A stretch of 16,704 nt of DNA, from contig WTXI01000551.1 of NCBI GenBank assembly GCA_022376515.1, positions 1 through 16,704 on the forward strand, in the 5' to 3' direction. The stretch is from Lactifluus volemus. Its lineage: Eukaryota; Basidiomycota; Agaricomycetes; Russulales; Russulaceae. Every line of letters starts with the position of its first letter. Positions within the stretch are counted from its first letter, which is position 1. The translations under genes and the position numbers were made by a program. The notes under the pieces are model-generated. The model was not told the origin of the DNA and did no database searches. It saw only the letters and a program-made list of their open reading frames with translations. Below, piece by piece: positions 10,161-16,704 of the stretch.

Positions 10161-10490
10161 TCTTTTCATATATCAATTACTAGTGATGAACTCTCTGACG
10201 GGGACATAACCCAGGATCAAGATGCCTGCGGGCGCCCCTTGCGATTCGCGACTGCAGGAGGCACCGGGGGTCGTGGTTGTCATGGTCGTGATCATCGTGG
10301 TCGGTGGGGCAGTCAGGTGGTGGTGGAGGGGGCACATTGAGCGGCAGTGGTCAACCAATGGTGGTGGTGGGTTAAGTTGCATCTTCAGGCCGGTGAGAAC
10401 TTAAAGTCAAAATAGAAAATAAGCCACTGAGGCTAATCCGGCATCAACCGTTCTTTTGATGCATTGGGTCACCGTAGATATAATACAGTG
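10161..10490. other. 3' flank of the transposase, GGT-rich, no gene
   Basis: Begins with the transposase 3' UTR. The frame beginning DELSDGDITQ after the stop codon stays open for a while but has no start or homology. The 10260-10375 part is rich in GGT/GTG runs, giving opposite-strand Pro/His/Thr-rich frames typical of simple sequence. The right end of the Plavaka element should be here, before topoisomerase II sequence starts, but no terminal repeat could be fixed. Confidence 0.4.
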
Positions 10491-10499
10491 TTAGTCCTC

Positions 10500-10795
10500 A
10501 AAGAGGCCAGAGATGAATTCAGAGTATGAGATCTCGTCCGTGTCATGATTGAGATAAGAGCCCGGCTGCACAATCAATGTATGTAGACGCACGCCACAAC
10601 AAAGGACGAGGACACACCCTGAAGTGTCGCAGCCACTCTTTACAGTCATCCGCCTTCTTGCTAAACGCGAGGTCGATGAGCTCACTGTGACCATTCTGCG
10701 TCAAGCTAAACAGGATCATGTGCATTGCCATGTGCGAGAAATCATCTCTAGTGTCCATGCCCTTGCTTCCCGAGACCGTGAGCGATGAGGTCTAT
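10500..10795 (-). pseudogene. TOP2: DNA topoisomerase II gene fragment
   Basis: Topoisomerase II is the essential type IIA enzyme that passes DNA strands in the nucleus. The minus strand reads GLG (about 10779), then after a one-base frame change SKGMDTRDDFSHMAMHMI, then ELIDLAFSKKADDCKEWLRHFR (about 10690-10623), an intron GTGTGT...TGCAG (about 10620-10568), then PGSYLNHDTDEISYSEFI (10567-10515). This matches the stretch of eukaryotic TOP2 that follows the KGLGT motif and precedes NKELILF. The conserved NKELILF continuation is replaced by SGLFED and a stop, so the copy ends at about 10515. Only some 80 of roughly 1,500 residues are present. Its 5' side stops close to the Helitron border at 10811. 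Non-functional, with its intron kept. Confidence 0.8.
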
Positions 10796-10820
10796 CAGTT
10801 TAGAAGAGGACTAGTGAAAA

Positions 10821-10837
10821 CCTGTGCTTCGCACGGG
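10821..10837 (-). other. Helitron 3'-terminal hairpin
   Basis: Seven-base stem (CCCGTGC pairing with GCACAGG, one mismatch or wobble) around a three-base loop, six bases before the terminal CTAG. In rolling-circle transposons such a hairpin marks the end of transposition. Confidence 0.65.
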
Positions 10838-11220
10838 GCATTGTGATGGTGGCGTTTTCGTCGGGAGTCAGAGTGTGTCTGGTAGTCTTCTCATGGGTTT
10901 CATCTTCAGTGGGAGGGTCTCGTTTGCAACGTTTTGATATTGAGAAGATGTTGTTTTTACCGGGATGTTCGATCTTATGATAACGACATTTGGTGTAGAA
11001 ATGTGTCAATCGTTGGGCACGACCCCGCGCTGGCTCCTTTAATGAACGGGCCACCTGGCCACAACGTCGGCCAGAGTGTGCGGATCCTTTGCACGAGAGT
11101 CGAGCCACAGCGTGAGCTCAGGGTCTGCGGATCTTGAACGGTTCCTGCACCCCACGCCGACCACATCGTGTTGACAGGTCAGAAGCACGACCCAACGCCG
11201 ACCAATGAGAGCCCGCCGAC

Positions 11221-11435
11221 GGGGGCTGCAAACTGTCCCGCGATGAAGGAACAGGCGACGAAGGGGATAGAGGTGGGAAGAAGTGAGGTGCACGGCCAAG
11301 TGAGGAACGACCAAATGAGGCAGTTGAGGGGTCCGAAGTCTGCCATCAGTGATGTCATCCGCAAGAAAGTGCTTCCCCAACTGCTGCCGTTTTGAGACAG
11401 CACACGTGAGGAGGAGACAGGGGGAGAGAGAAAAC
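11221..11435 (-). repeat. Helitron internal repeat A, copy 1
   Basis: Direct repeat of 13299-13508. The copies share the GGGGGCTGCAAACTGTC start, the CACGGCCAAGTGAGGAACGA core, the CAGTGATGTCATCCGCAAG segment and the GTTTTGAGACAGCAC end, differing at scattered bases and by short indels. On the minus strand this copy keeps one frame open through 11595-11179, including DDTVRRIVFSALFFDN just upstream of the repeat. That looks coding, but I cannot assign it. Confidence 0.75.
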
Positions 11436-11779
11436 ACTGAGATTGTAAGTTGTCGAAGAATAAGGCAGAGAAAACGATGCGACGAACTGTATCATCAATG
11501 ATTAAATTCTGGCATTCCGCATCGTCGTGGATGTCAGTGGTAATGTCATAGTCATGAGACACGAAGGATAGCATGGATTGAATCATCTTCAGCATGCCAC
11601 CTGTTGTTGACCAATCACGCCTCGCCTGCTTGGGTGGCTGAAAGATTTTCCCAGCCGTATTTCAAGTCATTCTAAATCTTGACTGGGGACGGGAAGATGT
11701 CAGACGGCGGCTGCAGCCCGCTTTGGCAAACGCGATGAGGGAACAGGCGACGGAGGGGATGGAGGTGGGAAGAAGTTGA

Positions 11780-12012
11780 GTTCGCCGATCAAGGATAACA
11801 AAGTAAACCGGTCTGGAAGCCTCGCACAGAACATCAGTCTACGTGCGGTGGCGGAGCGTAGCCAAAATATATGGAACGTTGTGGATGGGGATCACTCACG
11901 TTACGTCCCTGAGTTGACTGGGTCACCATGGCTGCAGCGTGGCCACCAAGAGCCACAGAATGACGATGAAAGCGATGATAATGGATGGCGAGCGACAGTG
12001 AGCATGGGACGT
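11780..12012 (-). repeat. Helitron internal repeat B, copy 1
   Basis: A 233-bp module repeated directly at 12655-12887. On the minus strand one frame encodes a hydrophobic stretch IIIAFIVILWLLVATLQPW followed by a stop in this copy. Shared anchors include GCTGCAGCGTGGCCACCAAG and GGGGATCACTCACGTTACG. Confidence 0.75.
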
Positions 12013-12176
12013 AGGTGCCGGTTGGACCAAAGACCTTGCTTTGGTAAAAAGACAGCCCTGAGGTCAGATGCTGTGCCCCACTCCGACCCATGAGAGCAGC
12101 ACGGAGGGCGGCAGTGTGAAGGAATGTGTGGCATGCGACGTCGCCATGAACAGCAAGCTCACGCTGGGTTAAAGAT

Positions 12177-12253
12177 GCGGCAAATGATGATAGGGGCTAC
12201 CAGCGGGCGACAGCCTGGCCACAGTCTGCGGATCGTGACCGGTCAGGTGCACG
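12177..12253 (+). repeat. Helitron internal repeat C, copy 1
   Basis: Near-identical to 13142-13219: both carry GATAGGGGCTACCAGCGGGC (or AATAGGGG...) and the TGCGGATC(G/A)TGACC(G/A)(G/A)TCAGGT segment. Non-coding as far as can be seen. Confidence 0.75.
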
Positions 12254-12318
12254 ACCCTGCGCCAACCAATGAGAGCCGCCCGACGGCGGCAGCCCGCTTT
12301 GGCAAAAAGCTGTCTTCC

Positions 12319-12371
12319 CGGTCACGATCCGCAGACGTGCACTTGACTTCTTCTCACCTCCATCCCCTCCG
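12319..12371. repeat. Inverted repeat arm, pairs with 13906-13959
   Basis: The reverse complement of this stretch is found base for base at 13906-13959. It carries the GTCACGATCCGCAGACGTGC and CTCCATCCCCTCCG segments. The arms are about 1.5 kb apart, so this is an inverted segmental copy rather than a local hairpin. Confidence 0.8.
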
Positions 12372-12654
12372 TGTGTGGCAGATGCCGAGCCCCTGTATGC
12401 GAGAGTTGACGGTCAGAGAGAAGCAGTAAGTTTGGGTTGGACAGCGAGGCGTTTCGGGAAACACATAGTCGACCTTCTGCGAGTGCACGATCACTGCTGA
12501 CAGTTCGAGTCGCAGCGTGCGAAACATGCGTTGATATTATCACGGTCATACAAATCAACAACGACGTTTGATAGAATCGACAGTACTGTACACTGTGCGT
12601 GAAATTAGAGTATGTGTTTGCGAGAACTGAAATACGATGTACTTACGTCGTTCA

Positions 12655-12887
12655 GTTCACCAATGAAGGGTAACAAAGTAAACTGGTGTGGAAGCCTCGC
12701 ACGGAACCTGACCAGTCTACGTGCGGTGGTGGAGCGTGGCCAAAATCTATGGAACGTTGTAGACGGGGATCACTCACGTTACGCCCCTGAGTTGACCGGA
12801 TCGCCACGGCTGCAGCGTGGCCACCAAGAGCCACAGAGCGACGACGAAAGGGACGATGGACAGCGAGCGGCAGTGACCATGGGACGT
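12655..12887 (-). repeat. Helitron internal repeat B, copy 2
   Basis: Same length as copy 1. The minus-strand hydrophobic frame (IVPFVVALWLLVATLQPW) is preserved and lacks the stop seen in copy 1. Beyond it a frame reading FWPRSTTARRLVRF...LLPFIGELND runs to a good splice donor GTAAGT at about 12645 (minus strand). This has the look of a captured exon end; the parent gene is not recognised. Confidence 0.7.
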
Positions 12888-13068
12888 CCTCATGAACACG
12901 CTGGGTTGAACATGCTGCGGATGCGGTCAGGTGCACATGAGGTGATTGATGACGACGGTGAGTGACGGTTGGACCGAAGACGCCGAGTCGTCCAATGAGA
13001 GTGGCTTGACCGCGGCTGCTGCCCGCTTTGGTAAAAAGACTGCCCTGAAGTCCGATGCTGTGCCCCAC

Positions 13069-13131
13069 GCCGACCAATGAGAGCCGCCCGACAGCGGCTG
13101 CAGCCCGCTTTGGCAAAAAGACAGCCCTCCT
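13069..13131 (-). repeat. Module D, second copy
   Basis: Matches 13978-14040 almost base for base, then diverges exactly where the AT-rich terminal TTAATATAATAGA would start. An internal copy of a terminal module suggests nesting or head-to-tail duplication of related elements. Confidence 0.7.
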
Positions 13132-13141
13132 GGTTGAATAC

Positions 13142-13219
13142 GCGGCGAATGATAATAGGGGCTACCAGCGGGCGACAACCTGGCCACAGAGTGCGGATCA
13201 TGACCGATCAGGTACACGT
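13142..13219 (+). repeat. Helitron internal repeat C, copy 2
   Basis: Second copy of the 12177-12253 module, same orientation, 965 bp away, leading straight into another CCAATGAGAGC module, as copy 1 does. Confidence 0.75.
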
Positions 13220-13298
13220 CCCCACGCCGACCAATGAGAGCCGCCCGACAGCGGCCACCTGGCCAGAACGTGGGCCACAGTGAGCAGAGGCGGCCGAG

Positions 13299-13508
13299 GG
13301 GGGCTGCAAACTGTCTCGCGATGAGGGAAAAGGCGACGGAGGGGATGGACGGGAAGAAGTCAGGTGCACGGCCAAGTGAGGAACGACCGAATGAGGCAGT
13401 TGAGGGGTCCAAAGTCTGCCATCAGTGATGTCATCCGCAAGAAAATGCTTCCCCAACTGCCGTTTTGAGACAGCACGTGTGAGGAGGAGAGAGGGGGAGA
13501 AAGAAAAC
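13299..13508 (-). repeat. Helitron internal repeat A, copy 2
   Basis: Second copy of the 11221-11435 module in the same orientation, about 2.1 kb away. Indels such as the loss of three bases in CTGCTGCCG versus CTGCCG show separate decay since duplication. Confidence 0.75.
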
Positions 13509-13905
13509 AGTGAGAGCGATGAAAGTTGTCGTTGTCGGACGGAAAACGCCATCTCCAACTGCGTTTTTGAGAAGGAACATGCGAGGAGGAAAGAGGAGGT
13601 GAGAGCTCACCAGAGGAAGAAAACTGGGATGTGATGGAGGTGAAGATGTTAGCGGTGACCTACAATGGCATGGACTATGAATTGATGCCGCCTGCCTCAA
13701 TCACTGAACCGTCTTCAGCGTGCGACCTGTTGTTGACCAATCGCTCCCGCAGCCCGCGTGGGATCAGCGTGCCGCCTGCTGTCGGGGCCGACCAAGGAGA
13801 GCCCCTCGGCTGCAAACGGTCCCACGATGAGGGAACAGGCGACTGAGGGGCTGAGGGGACGGCGGCTGCAGCCCGGTTTGGCAAACGCGATGAGGGAACA
13901 GGCGA

Positions 13906-13959
13906 CGGAGGGGATGGAGGTGAGAAGAAGTCAAGTGCACGTCTGCGGATCGTGACCGG
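13906..13959. repeat. Inverted repeat arm, pairs with 12319-12371
   Basis: Partner of the inverted arm above. The preceding GGCGGCTGCAGCCCG(C/G)TTTGG and GCAAACGCGATGAGGGAACA stretch also recurs in direct orientation at about 11707-11770. Confidence 0.8.
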
Positions 13960-13977
13960 TCAGGTGCACGACGCCGC

Positions 13978-14040
13978 GCCGACCAATGAGAGCCGCCCGA
14001 CAGCGGCTGCAGCCCGCTTTGGTAAAAAGACAGCCCTCCT
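13978..14040 (-). repeat. Helitron 5'-subterminal module D (reference copy)
   Basis: Module with CCAATGAGAGCCGCCCGAC, then GCGGCTGCAGCCCGCTTTGG, then TAAAAAGACAGCCCTCCT, read on the plus strand. It sits 13 bases inside the proposed Helitron 5' border. Further copies: 13069-13131 (nearly identical), 12261-12308 (partial), and 12987-13050 (diverged). Confidence 0.7.
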
Positions 14041-14053
14041 TTAATATAATAGA

Positions 14054-14378
14054 TAGCGAGTACGTGACAAATCGCGGACCTTGTAATCCTTGGAGTCCCA
14101 TTTGTGCGCATCTGGGGTCTTGGCTGTCAGGCTACATGGGCGAGGGTCGTGGAGATAGATGCTGCAGCCAATTTCATCCCACAGAACCTGCAAGATATCA
14201 CAAGGTTGCTGACACAGATCTTCCTCGGTTCCACGAAGGCGTTGTTACCCCTATTGGACTGTATGCTGCCTCTTTAAGAGTCTAGCCGACTGCTGGAACT
14301 GGACCGAGCATACAAATTGGATGTGCCATCTCTGGCTCGGGGAGCGGTCACAAGAGTTACACATAGACAGCAGTTCAT
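14054..14378. other. Intergenic stretch, one plus-strand open frame, no supported gene
   Basis: A plus-strand frame runs to 14285 and contains GSWLSGYMGEGRGDRCC and TPIGLYAASLRV, but it enters from the Helitron without a plausible start and matches nothing I know. The stretch also holds the 3' side of the small minus-strand gene that ends at 14379. Confidence 0.3.
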
Positions 14379-14899
14379 TTAAGACATCCTGGTGTTAGTA
14401 CGCAATCTCGCTGTGATCTCCACACCCTCCTGTTCAAGATGCCTCATAATCTCTGCAACACACTCCTTGGTAATCTCCCTCTTCAGAGTACCCAGGTTGG
14501 CGTCCTTTTCAAAATACTCCTTCAACCCTGCAACACACTGCTTGGTAATCTCCCTCGTCAGTGTGTCTAAGTCGACTTCATCAACAGTAACGCGCTTCCT
14601 CTTTGATGCGTGGTCGTCACTGCTTTCGAAGTCTCGCTCTTGGTCTCGCTTCAATTTCTGGCAAAGGGATGATTAGAACAATAATCTGTAGAAAGGTTTG
14701 GTCCTACCTTGGTGAGTGGTACTGGTGTGGCATTTCCCGCCTCGGACTGACTGCTGCTTGGGATACAGTAGCGATTGAAATATCCCGCACCACCACACGA
14801 GTAACAAGGTTGAAGACCGATGTCAGGGTCTTTCGAGGGTGAGTTCTCTCGACTCTGACTGGGAGGGTCCAGTGGAGGGGTGGAATGATGGCGACTCAT
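14379..14899 (-). CDS. Small protein with degenerate zinc knuckle and duplicated helix
   Basis: Two exons, 14899-14708 and 14657-14379, joined by a 49-nt intron (GTAGGA...GCCAG), give 156 residues. The N-terminus is Ser/Pro rich. Residues 32-45 (CYSCGGAGYFNRYC) have the spacing of a CCHC zinc knuckle, C-x2-C-x4-H-x4-C, but Tyr40 stands where His is expected. A basic cluster SKRKR (82-86) could be a nuclear localisation signal. The C-terminal half has two similar amphipathic segments: LDTLTREITKQCVAGL (94-109) and LGTLKREITKECVAEI (119-134). They are also visible as a repeated TTGGTAATCTCCCTC at the DNA level. CCHC knuckles bind single-stranded nucleic acid, for example in Gag-like proteins; a link to a mobile element is only possible. 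The family is not recognised. The ATG at 14899 is the first in frame. Confidence 0.6.
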
Positions 14900-15400
14900 G
14901 ATTAATCAGTACACCATCCAAGCCTTTTTTTTATGTATGACATCCTGTAGCATCTCAGAATGCCGCCTCGGTTACTAGCAGACAGACGGATCTAAGGAAT
15001 CTTATTGTCACGCGAGGCCGCAGTAAATTGGCCTATCACCGTCTATTCCGAGGCACAGTGTGTCGTGGCACGTGCACCTGGGGCGAGCGGCAATCCGGAG
15101 CTTGCAAGACAGCCGAAGAGGGTGGTAGAATGTAAAAAGAGGCCCATTGGATAGGGTAGTGTGAATTGAGATTGGCAGTAACAGAAAGCAACGGAGCTGA
15201 TGGGAACGGCGATGTGGCGTGTAACAAAAACCACCAGAGTATAGTGTTCGGCCAGACAGTCTGAGTCGGCAGGTAGTTTGCATCGAGGTATTCATAGCGG
15301 AGGGTGTTCTCCACAGCAACCTCGTAGCGCTTCAGCTTACCCGAAAGATGGGATTCACGCCCTATGCCATCAAACTCGGACACAGCATGAAGCATTTAGC
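14900..15400. other. Region with an unassigned minus-strand frame
   Basis: A minus-strand frame (15395-15036, 119 residues) begins with a protein-like stretch, FDGIGRESHLSGKLKRYEVA then VENTLRYEYLDANYLP, and later turns into low-quality sequence, as if reading into an intron. It may be another gene fragment or a separated exon of the gene to its right. No start, splice pattern or family could be fixed. The T-rich part near 14925-14935 may belong to the promoter of the small zinc-knuckle gene. Confidence 0.3.
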
Positions 15401-15404
15401 TCAC

Positions 15405-16503
15405 GGTCAGCTCGACGCCGAAGAACGGGTAACTCCATCGTCGGTCAGGTACCAGTTCTTGGACTCCCGATTTAGCTCAACATTTGTTGGGTTAAGGAAA
15501 ATGTGAGGCTATAAAAAGATATCCTGTACGTTTGAATGCGAAGAAGCATGTGTAACGGAGGAATGACTTACATTAAGACTAGCCTCTGCGAGGTCAAGGA
15601 CTCGGAAGACGCACTGGCCTTTCGAAACAGTGAGCCTCTGATCGGCCAAAGATTCACCTAGGCAGATGTCAGAGACTAGCCAAATATGGGAAGAAAGGAA
15701 ATGACTTACAATAGATTCTGCAGAATGGGAGATACGATAAAAACGTTAGTAATCAGCAAGCGTTGAGTGATCAACGCTTGCGCATCGCTAATGTAACCCT
15801 CTAGCGCAGGATTTTTTGCATCGGCGGCCTTAAGTTGGTGCACGACATTTGGCGGATCAAGGTAAGAATTGACAATATCGTCAAGGTCTGTGATTAGGAA
15901 CAAAATATACAGCATGTCAACTTATGTAGCGCATCAAAGTCCTGTTGCGAATTTCTTTCTGTGCATCGAGCACCTGGGTCCAGCAAGTATGGGGGGATGT
16001 AACAGCGGGGAAGGGTAGTAACCGAGACGCGTAACAAATGTTTGGATGAAAAAAGTAAGGAGACGCAGGGCAAATCTGTAAAAGTCCTCCTGTGAAAGCT
16101 TGTTAATCCCCATGGTCCTCACATCCGTAAAACTGCCCCAATCCCAGGCATCAAACCCATCCCACTCCATTACCACTTTCCTCAGGCAGCGCAGCCAGGT
16201 TCTCCATGCCTGCTTGTCCTCAAAAAATGTCGACTTGACGCCTCCATTCCGGATTGGGCCCCACATGTCTGTCATGCCCTCAACGGAGGTCCCTCGACCC
16301 TGATGATCCCATCGCTTTTGTTGATCCAGTGGAAACTGGAGGCGATCCATTTCCTTGATCTCTTCCATTGCATGATTCAAGTTGAGATTGTAGAGGATGG
16401 TCTGACGGATTTCAACATTATCGGCGGTCTCCATCTCAACATCACAGTGGCAATCGAGCCAATTAGTGGGATCGAACACAGTGTCAGTAATGAGGGCACT
16501 CAT
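15405..16503 (-). CDS. Unrecognised fungal protein, multi-exon, possibly broken
   Basis: The first exon starts at ATG 16503 and is open for about 160 residues, with a Trp-rich middle: TDMWGPIRNG, AWRTWLRCLRKVVMEWDGFD, AWDWGSFTDV, then FALRLLTFFIQTF. A short second exon (from 15958) reads KEIRNRTLMRYI, and a third (about 15873-15707) LDDIVNSYLDPPNVVHQLKA to SPILQNLL. Donor GTTACG near 16032 or GTTACT near 16022 is possible for intron 1; the first keeps frame with the second exon. Further downstream, ADQRLTVSKGQCVFRVLDLA and a last piece with LNPTNVELNRESKNWYL end at a TGA near 15405. Joining exon 3 to this piece with the visible GTAAGT and CCTAG gives an immediate stop, so either the gene ends at 15706 or the downstream part is damaged. 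No domain is recognised. Confidence 0.5.
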
Positions 16504-16539
16504 TACATCACCAAAGCCATCAGTAAAAAAGCACGGTCT

Positions 16540-16704
16540 TGGTTAGGCCTCAACTAGGCCCTGTTAGGGACATGTTAGGGCCTTATAAGTGTCACTATAT
16601 GTACTATCTTTAGTACCCTAGTATATGACATTGTAATTCATTGTAAGAACGTAGGGGAGTTGGCTAGCCACCGCAAGGGTACAAAAGGGTAGTGCATTCT
16701 TGCA
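16540..16704. repeat. Right-hand copy of the left-edge repeat family
   Basis: Contains GTTAGGGACATGTTAGGGCC and, at 16664-16704, CTAGCCACCGCAAGGGTACA followed by AAAGGGTAGTGCATTCTTGCA. The latter aligns with about 92-130 in direct orientation with a handful of differences. The repeat runs off the window edge, so its full unit is unknown. Confidence 0.55.

Larger units (their letters stand above)
10811..14053 (-). mobile_element. Probable non-autonomous Helitron
   Basis: On the minus strand the element would start TCTATTATATTAAAGG (from 14053) after an A at 14054 and end with hairpin CCCGTGC-GAA-GCACAGG (10837-10821), spacer TTTTCA, then CTAG (10814-10811) followed by T at 10810. That is the Helitron signature: 5' TC, short GC-rich hairpin a few bases from a 3' CTRR, insertion between A and T, no target duplication, no terminal inverted repeats. 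Length is 3243 bp. No Rep/helicase (RepHel) frame is visible, so it would depend on an enzyme made elsewhere. The interior is made of repeated modules and two minus-strand segments that look like captured coding sequence. The 3' end is the stronger call. The 5' end is less certain because an internal copy of the adjacent module (13069-13131) lacks the last 13 bases, so the border might lie near 14040. Confidence 0.65.

Noticed and set aside
10201..10404. Open frames on both strands in GGT-rich DNA
   Set aside because: Low-complexity sequence gives long frames by chance; no start, splice or family support.
13055..13283. Plus-strand frames repeating the PTNESRPTAA motif
   Set aside because: This peptide comes from translating the repeated CCAATGAGAGCCGCCCGAC module; it recurs because the DNA repeats, with no gene structure around it.
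10811..14053. CRISPR-like array reading of the repeated modules
   Set aside because: The host is a fungus, repeat spacing is irregular, repeats are long and diverged, and no cas genes exist; Helitron-internal repetition fits better.
1..16704. tRNA, rRNA or other structured RNA genes
   Set aside because: I saw no tRNA A/B box pair with a cloverleaf and no rRNA-like sequence; small RNAs cannot be excluded by eye.

Overview
This is nuclear DNA from a filamentous basidiomycete, most likely an Agaricomycete. Genes are split by short introns of about 45-65 nt with GT...AG borders. A Plavaka-type transposase and a DUF6698 protein, both typical of mushroom-forming fungi, are present. There is no sign of bacterial gene organisation. 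The window is a transposon-rich accessory region, not a conserved gene block.

Layout. 1-350: degenerate tandem repeat; related sequence returns in the same orientation at 16540-16704. 455-990 (-): decayed 3' part of a ketol-acid reductoisomerase gene (ILV5 type), fused directly downstream of 1056-2550 (-), a 3'-truncated, frame-damaged guanine deaminase. 2924-4419 (-): an intact eight-exon gene for a 373-aa DUF6698 protein. 4600-5110 (-): decayed fragment of the spliceosomal gene PRP8 with a large internal deletion, preceded by an unrecognised open frame (5110-5432). 5907-10160 (+): a ten-exon Plavaka (CACTA/CMC-type) transposase gene that I could read through without a stop or broken splice site (1257 aa). 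10500-10795 (-): fragment of DNA topoisomerase II. 10811-14053: a probable non-autonomous Helitron on the minus strand (5' TC, 3' hairpin then CTAG, A/T target), filled with repeated modules. 14379-14899 (-): small two-exon gene with a degenerate zinc knuckle. 15405-16503 (-): unrecognised fungal gene, possibly broken.

The theme is gene-fragment capture. Four unrelated housekeeping genes (ILV5, guanine deaminase, PRP8, TOP2) appear as partial copies. Two or three of them clearly keep introns, and all lie on the minus strand, the same strand as the Helitron. Retained introns mean DNA-level copying, not retroposition. Shared orientation fits Helitron-style capture, but only one Helitron could be delimited and the fragments lie outside it, so that link is inference. 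Splice positions were deduced by hand from GT/AG borders and reading-frame continuity; no similarity search or transcript data was available.
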